The notes below the pieces were generated by a model, which was not told where the DNA came from, did no database searches, and saw only the letters and a list, made by a program, of their open reading frames with translations. From contig NZ_LUUB01000059.1 in NCBI RefSeq assembly GCF_001641635.1, positions 37,244-101,243 of the forward strand: DNA of 64,000 nucleotides, given 5' to 3'. Source of the stretch: Bradyrhizobium centrolobii (lineage in GTDB: Bacteria; Pseudomonadota; Alphaproteobacteria; Rhizobiales; Xanthobacteraceae). Each line of letters begins with the position of its first letter. Positions within the stretch are counted from its first letter, which is position 1. Position numbers and translations under genes: made by a program. Positions 1 through 9,142 of the stretch are shown here, one piece after another.

Positions 1-1544
1 CGGCAGCACGCCGCAAGGGCCGCGATTTTTGCAGGGGTGTAGTCAGTCGCACTGTCCCGACAATCTTCGCGATAAAAGTCAATTACATTCGTCGGAGCGC
101 GCACGCGAGGACACAGTCACTTCCATCGCGATGAGGTCGGCCTTCTGTCATCTTGGGCAAGTTGCACCTACTGTTCGTTCGGGAGCGCCGTTTAATGCTG
201 CGATCATGTTCCGCTCGTGGTCAAGCGGTTCGACGTCGCATTGTCGCGGCTGAAGCCAATAACGAGCAAGTGACCGTCTCATGGTTGAGGCTAGCGCGTA
301 CACTTCGACCCAGCGAAGCATGTCAAGGATGAGCAGTTGGGCTGATGAGTCTCTATCCGCTTCTACTCGAGTTTCTGCCGCGCGAACATTGCGGACCAAT
401 CAAGCCCCTGCACGGGGCCGAAGAAGCCATGTCGCAGTTCGGTGCTTGGTTCCGTGGAAGACGTCAACGCCTTGTGGGCAAAGCCTGCGCGCTGCCTCTA
501 CGGCGTCCTCCAACTTCGAGTCCTGCGACGCAAAGGTCCATTTACCCGGCCGGGGCATGCGCAACAACCTACGGGAATTGATAGGCCGGCTTCCTCTTGG
601 TTGCCAGGAAGGAGTGCCGGAAATCTTAGCGCAAACATTGGGCTGTGAAGGAAGTGGACCTTTACCGCGGTTTGCTCCGCAACGTCAGATCCCGTCGTCA
701 GCACCCCATAGTCTTCCAAATTGCCGAACATGAGAGTATTGAACCAACCCTCGCATCAGCGGTGATGCCGTTCGTCGCAGGCGCACGTTCATGCAGAAGC
801 CGGTGTCGGTGGAAGGCCATCGCCGGGCCATAGAGGACAGCTTCAAACCGCCAAAACGGGCTCGCAATAAATCCATTTGGATGTGCTCGTCGGAAACTGA
901 TTGCCTTTCCGTAAGCACCCGCCGGCTGCGCGGGCGTTACAGCGCCAGTCGGACTTAGGCGCGGACATACTACCAGACTTGATAGTCTCTTAGCTCTTCA
1001 AATATCAGCTAAGTTGAGCTGTTTCGGAAGGTACATGTCGTGCGCGCAAAGCGCGCCCGGGAGGGAAGACGAATCGATGCCGTTTGATTTCACCGCAGCG
1101 TCATACCTCTCTCAATGGTTGCCCCATTCGCTCAACTTGTGTCGCCCCTGCGATCGTGTCGCCTCGTCTTCCGTTGGCAATTGCCCCCCGCCTTCAAGCG
1201 CTCATCGCTTATCCGCGCGAGAACAGGTTCCTGCTAAATCACACTGTGCGATCCGTTCGCATGCGGAACGCGTCGCAATTCGAACCCGTTCCTTGGCTGA
1301 TGCGCCCGCCGTTTGGGCACCTAATCTTCTCTCTTGCGTCAGATTGGCATGCCGAAGTTTTCGCGCGAGCCGGCGCTTATTTGATCGCGGTCAATGTGGG
1401 ATACGACACAGTAATCGATCGTATATGCTAACTGGTGGTCTGGAATCCGCTCCGGCTTTGATCGGCCAAATTGAAGAGCATTCGCATGAACAACGTCATT
1501 TCCCTTGTAGTGCGTAGAGCGTCCCGTCCCGCAGCGTCGAACTG
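1..1544. other. Gene-poor stretch, no recognisable gene
   Basis: Short open frames occur on both strands but none shows a recognisable family motif, a convincing ribosome binding site or consistent coding character. The look is that of decayed accessory DNA. I see no RNA gene, repeat or complete insertion sequence here. Confidence 0.5.
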
Positions 1545-1856
1545 TTGGCTGGGACCACCGTCGAAGTCAAAAAGTTCCCTTATGACGTCACCCGTCGCGC
1601 CCGTGCCCGAAAGCTTCGTTGGTCGAAAAACGGCAGCCCGGAACGGCGAGCCAAGCGCAAGCAAATTATCGCGCGCGGCGGAGCTTCGACGCGTATGAGG
1701 ATCGCTGAGCACCGGGAGGCGGCCGTTTTCCGCTTCGATGAGTATGTGAGCGCCTATTGTGTCGCGAAAACCGCTGGGGCGCCGCGAGCGCGGCTAGCGG
1801 AGCTGGATGAGGCGTCGACCGCCGCAAGCGCTGAGATGTTCAAGGCGGCCGCCTGA
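1545..1856 (+). CDS. Possible small basic hypothetical protein
   Basis: An open frame of about 103 codons whose N-terminal half is rich in Arg and Lys (motif VEVKKFPYDVTRRARARKLR) and whose C-terminal half is Ala-rich and probably helical. It has no ATG start (a TTG near the beginning is the only candidate) and no clear ribosome binding site, so it may be the 3' part of a decayed gene. I do not recognise the family. Nothing around it suggests a role. Confidence 0.25.
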   Translation: MAGTTVEVKKFPYDVTRRARARKLRWSKNGSPERRAKRKQIIARGGASTRMRIAEHREAAVFRFDEYVSAYCVAKTAGAPRARLAELDEASTAASAEMFKAAA

Positions 1857-1943
1857 TGCTGCTCGATCCCCGACGACCGCGAGAAGACTGGCGAAGCTGT
1901 CCGCTTACCTCCGCTGTCTGCGTGAGGTCGGTTCCGTGTATAA

Positions 1944-2177
1944 TGCGAGCCCCTACCTCCCCGAAAGGTCAACGGCGAATTCTGGCTGCTCGCGTTCCTT
2001 CGCACGGTATTGAGCGCCAGCCGGCGCATAGGGCGGAAGGGCGATTTTCTGATCTTTGCGCGGTCCGTCAGGAACTACATGCAGCAGCAGGCGCACAGCG
2101 ACCGATCGGTCGGCCAGATCATGGACGAGGTAATCAAGGTCTATCGGACCGAAAATTCAACTGAGAATGCAAAATGA
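1944..2177 (+). pseudogene. 3' remnant of an unknown gene overlapping speD
   Basis: After an in-frame TAA at 1941-1943 the frame stays open for 77 codons and reads like a real protein C-terminus (GEFWLLAFLRTVLSASRRIG, later SVGQIMDEVIKVYRTEN). No ATG or GTG precedes most of it; the first ATG would leave about 32 residues. Its TGA overlaps the speD ATG in an ATGA arrangement, as in a translationally coupled pair. I read it as the end of a once-intact upstream gene of the polyamine operon that has lost its start; function unknown. Confidence 0.35.
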
Positions 2178-2581
2178 CTGATGACGGAGCGATTGATACT
2201 GGACCGGTAAAATCTATTGGTGGACCTCATATCCTGCTTGACCTTTGGGAAGCTAACCACCTTTACGATCCGTCCATCGCGGAAGACGCAATTCGAAAAG
2301 CTGTTCGCGCAGCGAAAGCGACGCTGATCCACCTTCATGTGCATAGGTTCTTCCCAAGTCATGGCGTTTCGGCAGTAGCGTTGCTGGCTGAATCGCACAT
2401 GACCTTACATACTTGGCCTGAGAGCGGCTACGTGGCTGCTGATGTTTTTGTCTGTGGCAGCGGTGATGTAAAAAGTGCAGTCGCGGTTTTGATCGAGGCT
2501 TTCCAGCCTAAACGATCTGACGTCCGCAGTGTAAGAAGAGGTAACGGTCAGGCAGGTAGAGCTTACGACCAAAGCCCATAA
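2174..2581 (+). CDS. speD: S-adenosylmethionine decarboxylase proenzyme (SpeD-type)
   Basis: 135 residues, the size of the short prokaryotic AdoMet decarboxylases. These self-process to a pyruvoyl enzyme and make decarboxylated AdoMet, the aminopropyl donor for spermidine-type polyamines. The processing site is visible as LAESHMTLHTWPE, with cleavage expected between Glu73 and Ser74; His79 and Cys94 (DVFVCG) match the catalytic His and Cys of the family. The N-terminal GPHILLDLW segment is also typical. It lies about 230 bases upstream of an aminopropyltransferase gene, so the two probably form one pathway. The start overlaps the stop of a broken upstream frame. Confidence 0.9.
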   Translation: MTDDGAIDTGPVKSIGGPHILLDLWEANHLYDPSIAEDAIRKAVRAAKATLIHLHVHRFFPSHGVSAVALLAESHMTLHTWPESGYVAADVFVCGSGDVKSAVAVLIEAFQPKRSDVRSVRRGNGQAGRAYDQSP

Positions 2582-2813
2582 GGGCTGCGCCGCGGCCAGA
2601 CGTGGTCGCGGGAGGGGGATGCGATCGGTGGTCATGAACCGTCGACAGCGGGGGCACAACGCAGCAAGGGAGCCGATCAGTTCGGCTCGCCGGACCTCTC
2701 GCATCGGGCTACTGCCGCTCACACTCATAGTCCTTCACAGGCAGACATAGTTTCGCGCCAATCTCGTCAAGTCACTGCATCTGGATTTGTCGTCCGCACT
2801 GCACAGGGTCCGA

Positions 2814-3827
2814 ATGATGAGTGAGAATTCTTCTTCGCATACGCACAGACCCGTGATGTCAACGCAAGACAATCAACATTCGACTTATCTTGCGTTCTCA
2901 GAAGACAGCGATAACTTCGATAGATACAACTATTGTCTGCGCCGCATCATTCATCTCAGCCATACGCCTTTTCAAGCTGTATGCGTTGCGGAGACTGCGA
3001 ATTATGGCGTCACTCTTTTCTTGGACGGCATGATCCAAAGCGCTGCTTTGGATCAGGAACTGTATCACGAACTCTTGGTCCAACCCGCGATGCTCGCTCA
3101 TCCAGCACCTAGGACTGTACTAGTTATCGGCGGGGGAGAAGGAGCGACCATTTGGCAGACGCTACGCCATAAGTCGGTCGAGACGGCAACGATGGTTGAT
3201 CTCGACAGCGAGCTGATTAATATATGCCGGGAATATCTGAAAGACTGGCATCGAGGCGCCTTCGACGATCCCCGATGCAGGGTCGTTTTCTTGGATGGTA
3301 GAGAGTTCATCGTAAACGACCAAGACCTTTATGATGTCATTATCATCGATTTGAGCGATCTCGTTTCCGACAGCCCGGCGCTGGCTCTCTACACTCGGGA
3401 ATTTTATCTGCGTATCAAAAGGCGGCTGAGGCCTGGCGGCGTTGTTGCCGTTCAGGCGCTGAGGTTTTCTTTTGCTGACGGCCGCGCTCATGCAATGCTG
3501 GCGCGAACGCTCAAGAGCGTCTTTGAGCAAGTTCATAGTTACAGCGCGTTGATTCCCTCATTCTTGCGAGGTTGGGGATTTCTCGTCGCATCTGACTGGT
3601 TCGACCCGAACCGACTATCCGCGTCGGCTATGAATTCGACAATCTCAAAACGCTTGGAGGTATCTCTCTCTCACTTAACCGGTGAATTCTTTAGGTCGTG
3701 TTGTACCCATTGCTCACAAGCGCAAAGGCTGCTTGCGTCGGACGGGCCTATCTTTGAAGATAATAAGATGGGCGATCTCGAAAAGATACTCACACAACTA
3801 GGTGAACACGTACCTCAAGCAAAGTAA
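2814..3827 (+). CDS. Spermidine/thermospermine synthase-like aminopropyltransferase
   Basis: About 337 residues from ATG 2814, chosen because AGGG lies five bases upstream; a TTG at 2787 is possible. The protein has the polyamine synthase fold: the decarboxy-AdoMet loop VLVIGGGEGATIW, the acidic VDLD that follows it, then YDVIIIDLSD and LYTREFY. The GGGEG-T loop, the RHKSVE segment and LYTREFY look closer to thermospermine synthase (ACL5-like) and agmatine-type aminopropyltransferases than to E. coli SpeE. With speD just upstream it would transfer an aminopropyl group to putrescine, spermidine or agmatine; the acceptor cannot be read from sequence. The first 30 residues are poorly conserved. 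Confidence 0.82.
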   Translation: MMSENSSSHTHRPVMSTQDNQHSTYLAFSEDSDNFDRYNYCLRRIIHLSHTPFQAVCVAETANYGVTLFLDGMIQSAALDQELYHELLVQPAMLAHPAPRTVLVIGGGEGATIWQTLRHKSVETATMVDLDSELINICREYLKDWHRGAFDDPRCRVVFLDGREFIVNDQDLYDVIIIDLSDLVSDSPALALYTREFYLRIKRRLRPGGVVAVQALRFSFADGRAHAMLARTLKSVFEQVHSYSALIPSFLRGWGFLVASDWFDPNRLSASAMNSTISKRLEVSLSHLTGEFFRSCCTHCSQAQRLLASDGPIFEDNKMGDLEKILTQLGEHVPQAK

Positions 3828-4019
3828 CAAAGCCCGACGCGCCCCCTCGACCAGTTTGTGAGAGGGCTATGTTGAGCCATATTTTTCTGCGTCGGACAAT
3901 ATCTGTTTCACGACACAAGATCCCGATTTGTCAATGCGATCATTTTCAAAGTTGGCGGCGTCCTGACTTCCTGACTTTAAAATCCACGCTGTGGTACAAT
4001 TCCAACGATATGGCGGAGA

Positions 4020-4426
4020 CACGTTGGCCGCGCGCTCGCGGGCGTGACGCCGCATCTGATGGTGACCGCCCCCTATGGCGCGAATTACGACCCGAACTAG
4101 CGCGAGCGCGTCTGTCGCAGCGACGGCACCTAGTTCAGCGCTGGCGCTCGCGGCCTCGTCCTCAACGACGATCGCGATGATTGGACCGAACCTGTGGGCT
4201 TACTGCAACAAGGATCCCGCCCTGTAAACAGGACCAGCGGACCAGCCGCTTACCAGCCGCGACCTCGGCTATTTTGGTTCCTTCAAGGCGGCGGAAAGCC
4301 TGGCTGCAGCACTCGGCGGCTAGGCAATCAAGGCGACGCTTGATGACATGAACACGCCAAACTCGGCTGTCGTTCTGGCGACCGCCGCTGACGGAAAAGC
4401 CGAAATTGCGGAACGCGCCCAAGAGG
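4020..4426 (+). pseudogene. Decayed DNA methylase fragment and adjoining coding debris
   Basis: The frame through 4035-4200 reads GVTPHLMVTAPYGANYDPN, stop, RERV, stop, then VLNDDRDDWTE. This resembles the DPPY-containing catalytic segment of ParB-linked or phage-type DNA modification methylases (usual form TDPPYGVEYDP-WR with VLNDDRADW after it). Both stops are TAG; the first stands where Trp (TGG) is expected, so a point nonsense mutation explains it. From about 4260 to 4426 another open stretch (MNTPNSAVVLATAADGKAEI near the end) runs up to the group II intron boundary and is not recognised. Neither piece can make a full product. Confidence 0.5.
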
Positions 4427-4499
4427 ATCGGGTAGGAGGAAGCCTTGCGGCTTCCTCCTCCCACACCACCGTACGTACGGTCCCGTATACGGCGGTTCG
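4427..4499 (-). ncRNA. Group II intron domains V and VI
   Basis: Immediately after the reverse transcriptase stop codon, the minus strand carries a domain V-like hairpin built on the complementary segments CCGTATACGG and CCGTACGTACGG (about 4455-4499). It is followed by a G/A-rich hairpin with arms AGGAAGCC and GGCTTCCT (about 4430-4456) corresponding to domain VI and the 3' splice site. The ribozyme core therefore looks structurally intact even though its protein gene is broken. Confidence 0.7.
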
Positions 4500-5336
4500 T
4501 CAGGCACGATTGAGGTGGCGGTGCAGTCTGACGAGGGACGGCAGACCGAGTTGCGCGAAGAAGGCGGCGCGATAGGCATCGTTCATGTGGCTGGCCCCGG
4601 CATTCCACCAGGGGCCGTGGCCGTTGGAGGCCGACCGCCATGCCCGCTCCGGATCGAGCCCGCGTTGCATCAGGCGCTTGAGGCGTGTCCGTGGCCGCTT
4701 CCACTGGCGCCAAAGGACGCAGCGCAATTTGCGCCGCATCCAGCCGTCGAGTTCCTCGAACACCCCTTTGGCCTCCGCCAGCCGGAAGTATTGCAGCCAG
4801 CCGCGCAGGATGGGGGTTAAAGTTCTGACGGTCGATGCCAGGGTTCGTCCACGCCCTTGGCGCAACGCCATCCTCAGCTTGCTCCGCAACCGCTGCACAC
4901 TCTTGGCCGCGACCCGCAGGCGCGGTTGTTTGTGGGCGGTCATGGTGTAACCGAGGAAGGTCCGTACCCAGGGATGGTCAACCGCGCTCTTCTCTGCGTT
5001 GACCTTGAGCCGCAGCCGCTCGATCAGGAATCGCGTGATCGACGCCATCACCCGCTCGCCGGCCCGCCGCGTCCGCACATAGATGTTGCAGTCGTCGGCA
5101 TAGCGGCAGAAGGCGTGGCCTCGTCGCTCGAGCTCCTTGTCCAGATCGTCGAGCAGGATGTTCGACAGCAGCGGTGACAGAGGACCGCCTTGCGGCGTGC
5201 CCTCGTTCCGTGCCGTCGTAATCCCACCCGTCATCAATCCAGCCTGCAGGTAGCGGCGGATCAGCCGCAACACCCGTGGGTCCGCAACCCGGCGCGCCAC
5301 CCGTGCCATCAGCACGTCATGGTTCACCCGGTCGAA
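4500..5336 (-). pseudogene. ltrA: Group II intron reverse transcriptase/maturase, 3' part (split gene)
   Basis: Encodes the C-terminal two thirds of an LtrA-like protein: GTPQGGPLSPLLSNILL (RT motif 4), the catalytic YADD in CRYADDCNIYV, a maturase X domain, and the GHGPWWNAGASHMN segment typical of class C intron proteins. Its N-terminal part lies at 8087-8520, separated by a nested serine-recombinase element. Joining 8520-8087 to 5334-4500 restores a continuous frame of 1269 nt (422 residues plus stop) reading LDLEKFFDRVNHDV across the join. This part alone has no proper start and would not give active reverse transcriptase. Confidence 0.9.
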
Positions 5337-5338
5337 AG

Positions 5339-5770
5339 ACTACTCGACAGACTGCCCACCACCGCGCTCATCATCTCGACGACTATCCCGATCAGGTAAC
5401 CATCGTTCGGTCGCGCCATCCCTTTGAGGGATCTGCGCTTAATGTGCTTGGCTGGTGTCATCGACGCGGCGAACTTCATCTGACGCTTGTACTGCCCGAT
5501 GGTACCCGTGCCCTTGTACCGGCCGCGTGGACAGATCTGCCTATCGCACAACATTTACCGCGTGCAAGCCCGCAATGCGCTCGAGCGGCATTCCTGGCTT
5601 CCCACGCCGAGCTGCTGCACGCCCGGACGATCGTCGACGCTTTGCTGCGGCAATTGGATGCCGCGCATACTGTCCTGCCACCGGAATCGGAGGACAGCTA
5701 TGCAGCAGCTAAGCTTTCTCGACCCACCACCTCAGCGCGGGGCCGTACCCGTATGGGAGGCCCTCGATAA
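5339..5770 (+). CDS. DUF5372-like accessory protein of the recombinase element
   Basis: The frame carries VRSRHPFEGSALNVLGW followed by LTLVLPDGTRALVPAAWTDL. This HPF...plus PA-WTD layout matches the small DUF5372 proteins that accompany serine recombinases in mobile elements; their function is not known. About 125 residues are plausible, but no ATG, GTG or TTG lies between the element edge and the HPF motif, so the start is unresolved (non-standard start, or a fusion with the frame outside the element). The next ORF starts inside its 3' end, so the three genes are probably translated as one operon. Confidence 0.55.
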   Translation, partial: TTRQTAHHRAHHLDDYPDQVTIVRSRHPFEGSALNVLGWCHRRGELHLTLVLPDGTRALVPAAWTDLPIAQHLPRASPQCARAAFLASHAELLHARTIVDALLRQLDAAHTVLPPESEDSYAAAKLSRPTTSARGRTRMGGPR

Positions 5771-5876
5771 AGAGCAGCGCGCACATCTCGTGCTGCGACT
5801 CGCCCGACTAATCGCCCGAGCAATCGCCACTGCCGGAGATCACAACGATGAACGAACTGAGCAAGATCACCGCTGA
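5700..5876 (+). CDS. Small accessory ORF overlapping the recombinase start
   Basis: 58 codons beginning MQQLSFLDPPPQRG and ending within the recombinase gene, overlapping it by 29 bases. The overlap suggests translational coupling. The start is an ATG preceded by GGAGGACAGCT, a good ribosome binding site. The protein has a proline-rich N-terminus and a leucine/arginine helix; no catalytic motif is visible. Small ORFs in this position are common in recombinase elements, possibly assisting or regulating recombination; that role is inference. Confidence 0.6.
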   Translation: MQQLSFLDPPPQRGAVPVWEALDKEQRAHLVLRLARLIARAIATAGDHNDERTEQDHR

Positions 5877-8076
5877 GCACCTACGCCGATGCGCAATCGT
5901 CTACGTGCGTCAGTCCAGTACGACGCAGGTCGAGCATAATCGCGAGTCCACTGCCCGTCAGTACGAGTTAGCCGAACGCGCCGCGCGGCTTGGTTGGCGA
6001 CGCGATCAGGTGAAGGTCATCGATGAGGACCTCGGTATTTCCGGTTCCGGCCTTTCCGAGCGCACCGGCTTCGCGCGGATGACCGCGGAGGTCGGCCTCG
6101 GCCAGGTGGGCATCGTGCTCGGCTTGGAAGTCTCGCGACTAGCGCGCAATAATGCTGATTGGTACCGTCTGCTCGATCTATGTGGCCTGACCCACACGCT
6201 CATCGGTGATGGAGATGGGATTTATCATCCGGGCTTGTTCAATGACCGCCTGGTGCTCGGGCTCAAAGGTACGATGTCAGAGGCAGAGCTGCATGTGCTG
6301 CGTGCGCGGCTGTTCGGTGGCATCCGCAACAAGGCCGCACGCGGAGAACTGCACCGCGGGCTGCCGGTGGGTCTGGTACGGGGCGACGCCGACGGGGAGG
6401 TGCTGTTGCATCCTGACGAGTCGGTGCAAGCCGCGATCCATGCTGTCTTCGACCGCTTTGCCGAATTCGGCTCGGCACGACGCGTGTGGCTGTGGTTCCG
6501 CTCGCAAGGCCTGCGCTTTCCGCTGCACTCCAACAGCCTTGTCGATCTCCGCTGGGTCGCCCCCACTTACACAAAGATCCACCAGGTCCTCACCAACCCG
6601 TTCTATGCCGGCGTTTATGTGTATGGCCGCACCCAGCAGACATGCTATCTCGATGCGGGCGGTCGAATCCGAAAGCGCATCAGACAACGCGACCGCGAGC
6701 AGTGGCCGGTGTTCATTCGTGACCATCATGCCGGATACATCGATTGGAATACCTTCGAGGCGAACCAGAAGCGCCTGGCGCAGAACATCCGTCCTCGACC
6801 GCACCAGAGCGGGGGTGCCGTGAGAGAAGGCGCAGCACTCCTGCAAGGCCTCGCCGTATGCGGACACTGCGGTCGGCGCCTGGCCGTACACTACAGCGGC
6901 CGGTTCTCGGCGCCCGGATATCACTGCGCCGGCAAGAACATCGTCAACGGCCGGGGCGAGTACTGCCTCAACATCGGCGGTGTGCAGATCGATGCGGCTG
7001 TCGCCGAAGCGTTCCTTGCGGCTCTCGCGCCCGCAGGCCTGGAAGCCTCGCTCCAGGCGATCGAGCAATTCGACGCCGATCACGAGACGACTCTCGCGCA
7101 GTTCCGTCGCGACGTCGAGCGTGCGCGCTACAACGCGCAGCGCGCCGAGCGACGCTATCGCGCCGTGGACCCGGAGAATAGACTCGTCGCGCGTGGACTC
7201 GAAGCAGAATGGGAAAGCGCTCTGCTGGAACTGAAGACTGCCGAATCCGAACTCTCGGACCGCGAACATGCCCGACCGCGCTCGCTTACGCACGAAGAAC
7301 GCGACGCGATCCTTGCACTCGGTAAAGACCTCAAGCGCATCTGGTTCGCTCCCACGACGAGCGATCGCGATCGCAAGGAGTTGCTCCGCACGCTGCTCGA
7401 CGATGTCACCTTGAGAGTCGAGCGCGATAAATACAACGCTCACCTGACGCTGCGTTGGCGCGGCGGTCTCTTCAGTGAAGTTAATGTCCCATTGCCGCAC
7501 TCGCATCCATCGCCGATCCGCACCGCCGACGATACGATCGATCTGCTGCGGCGACTGGCTGCACATTATCCCGACACCAAGATCGCCGGCATCCTCAATC
7601 GCCAAGGCCGTACAACGGCCACAGGACTGTCGTTTACGGCAAATCGTGTGTCGAGCCTGCGGACGCACTGGGAGATCCCGTGCTTCCAGCCGAGACAGCA
7701 AGTGCAGGACGGCGAGTGCATGACGATCGAGAAAGCAGCACGCGCTCTCGGGATCGCACCCTCTACTTTGCATCGCTGCCTCAACGATGGCTTCATTGCC
7801 GGAGAGCAGATCACACCTGGCGCGCCGTGGCGCATCCGTATCAATGACGAGTTGCGGTCGCGCTTTGTGGAGAGCGCGCCCGAAGGTTACGTGAAGATGT
7901 TCAAGGCCATGAATCTACTCGGCGTCTCGCGGCAAACCATCTTGCGACGTGTAAAGCGCGGCGAGCTTAAGGCCGTTCACGTCTATCGCGGACGGGCAAA
8001 AGGCATACGAATTCAAGTACCTGCAGTTGCTCCGGACCTCTTCGACCCTCTCAAAAAAACTGAAGGTGTAGTATGA
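5848..8076 (+). CDS. Large serine recombinase
   Basis: 742 residues. An N-terminal resolvase-type domain starts AIVYVRQSS (the serine nucleophile is expected in this segment) and contains EVSRLARNNADWYRLLDLC. It is followed by the Recombinase domain and a zinc beta-ribbon (CGHCGRRL then YHCAG and YCLN, four Cys), then a long charged coiled-coil region (about 400-480). The C-terminal end has helix-turn-helix-like repeats (TIEKAARALGIAPSTLHRCL). Such enzymes integrate and excise DNA with a 2-bp staggered cut, which matches the AA core at both junctions. It is the last gene of the element; its stop is nearly at the right end. Confidence 0.93.
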   Translation: MNELSKITAEHLRRCAIVYVRQSSTTQVEHNRESTARQYELAERAARLGWRRDQVKVIDEDLGISGSGLSERTGFARMTAEVGLGQVGIVLGLEVSRLARNNADWYRLLDLCGLTHTLIGDGDGIYHPGLFNDRLVLGLKGTMSEAELHVLRARLFGGIRNKAARGELHRGLPVGLVRGDADGEVLLHPDESVQAAIHAVFDRFAEFGSARRVWLWFRSQGLRFPLHSNSLVDLRWVAPTYTKIHQVLTNPFYAGVYVYGRTQQTCYLDAGGRIRKRIRQRDREQWPVFIRDHHAGYIDWNTFEANQKRLAQNIRPRPHQSGGAVREGAALLQGLAVCGHCGRRLAVHYSGRFSAPGYHCAGKNIVNGRGEYCLNIGGVQIDAAVAEAFLAALAPAGLEASLQAIEQFDADHETTLAQFRRDVERARYNAQRAERRYRAVDPENRLVARGLEAEWESALLELKTAESELSDREHARPRSLTHEERDAILALGKDLKRIWFAPTTSDRDRKELLRTLLDDVTLRVERDKYNAHLTLRWRGGLFSEVNVPLPHSHPSPIRTADDTIDLLRRLAAHYPDTKIAGILNRQGRTTATGLSFTANRVSSLRTHWEIPCFQPRQQVQDGECMTIEKAARALGIAPSTLHRCLNDGFIAGEQITPGAPWRIRINDELRSRFVESAPEGYVKMFKAMNLLGVSRQTILRRVKRGELKAVHVYRGRAKGIRIQVPAVAPDLFDPLKKTEGVV

Positions 8077-8086
8077 CGCAACATCC

Positions 8087-8520
8087 AAGAACTTCTCCAG
8101 ATCGAGGTCGACGACGAAGCGCCGACCCTCGGCCACGTGCGCCCGCGCGGCAAGTACCGCATCGTGCGCGCTGCGCCCCGGACGGAAGCCGTACGAAGCC
8201 TTGGAGAAGCCTAGATCGAACAGCGGCATCAGCACCTGATGCATCGCCTGCTGGATCAGCCGGTCCATCACCGTCGGGATGCCCAGTTGGCGCATCCCTC
8301 CGCCGGGCTTGGGGATTTCCACCCCGCGCACCGGCTGCGGCCAGTAGCGGCCTTCCAGCAGTTCTTCCCTGATGCGCGGCCAATGCTCCTTCAGATACGG
8401 CTGCAACTGCTCCACGGTCATCCGATCGATGCCCGCGGCGCCCTTGTTCGCCATGACCCGATGGTAGGCCGCCATCATGTTATCTCGGCTGACGATCTTC
8501 TCCATCAGCCGCACTTCCAT
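8087..8520 (-). pseudogene. ltrA: Group II intron reverse transcriptase/maturase, 5' part (split gene)
   Basis: N-terminal portion of the intron-encoded protein: KGAAGIDRMTVEQL, the RT motif region IPKPGGGMRQLGIP and YGFRPGRSAHDAV, ending RRFVVDLDLEKF at the insertion point. Beyond 8087 the frame runs into the serine-recombinase element (LDVASYYTFSFF...) and stops within it, giving a dead 201-residue product. The rest of the gene is at 4500-5336. ATG 8520 is followed closely by an internal ATG (MEVRLMEK); either may be the original start. Confidence 0.9.
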
Positions 8521-9117
8521 CTCCGGAAGGAAGGTTGCGGTCTTGCCGTGGTGTTTGATGCACCCGTCTCCTGCTCTGGCGGCTTCCGGCCGCTGCCCTC
8601 GGAGCGGGCATGACGCATCTCAGCATCATCGTCTGCATCTGCTATCACCATCGACAGACCGGCCTCCTCCGGTACTCGACGTTCGGCCCTTCGCCGGCTT
8701 GGTGCTGCCGGCTACTACAGCCTCTGCTGACTTCTGCCGCCCCGTCCCGACGTCTTGCGACGCCGGTAGCACACCCGTTGCCAGGGGCAGGACGACAGAC
8801 CTCCCAGGGTTAGTCGCGTGACCTTCGTGCCATATACCTGTCGCATCTACGGCCGCACCCTCCGGGTGACATCGGGCTTCGGGAATTTGTGCTCCCTCGC
8901 CCGGATGCGGACGCCTCTTATGCGCTGGCTGTTCGTCAGGCCGGCACTTTGCTTACAGCTTCCTTCAGACCCCGCCTCACGACGACGCCCTTGCTGTTCG
9001 GCTAACGGTTCCCATCACCAGGGTCCGTAGAGGACTCTCACCTCCAAGTCATCGGCCAGACACCACTCCGGCCAAATCGCGCCAGTCACGGCGCTCCGCG
9101 CCATGCCTGGCGCACAC

Positions 9118-9142
9118 AAAGAAAGGCCCCGAACGAGTTCGG
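9118..9142 (-). terminator. Rho-independent terminator downstream of hicB
   Basis: Minus-strand hairpin CCGAA-CTCG-TTCGG followed by GGCCTTTCTTT, directly downstream of the hicB stop. The group II intron starts immediately after the T-rich tract, as expected for class C introns that recognise terminator hairpins. Confidence 0.65.

Larger units (their letters stand above)
5337..8088 (+). mobile_element. Serine-recombinase mobile element inserted in the intron RT gene
   Basis: About 2752 bases containing a DUF5372-like frame, a small overlapping ORF and a 742-residue large serine recombinase. The ends are fixed by the interrupted ltrA gene: left flank ...CGGTCGAA (ending 5336) and right flank AAGAACTTC... 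(from 8087), so the target shares only the dinucleotide AA with both junctions. A 2-bp exchange is what serine integrases produce, and AA/TT is non-palindromic, allowing directional integration. Terminal inverted repeats of a transposase type are not evident. The recombinase stop is 10 bases from the right core. Confidence 0.85.
4427..9117 (-). mobile_element. Group II intron (bacterial class C-like), interrupted by a serine-recombinase element
   Basis: On the minus strand the element begins GTGTGCGCC near 9117 and ends with domains V and VI just before about 4427, where the last bases CCCGAT end in AT as group II introns do. About 600 bases of structured 5' RNA precede an LtrA-type reverse transcriptase. 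Subtracting the nested 2752-base insertion leaves roughly 1.94 kb, normal for a compact bacterial intron. It lies directly after a hairpin plus U-tract following hicB, the preferred landing site of class C introns. The exact ends are my reading and may be off by a few bases. Confidence 0.8.

Noticed and set aside
6277..7773. Long minus-strand open frame (about 498 codons)
   Set aside because: It lies entirely within the serine recombinase gene on the other strand, has no family motif, and is a shadow of GC-rich codon use.
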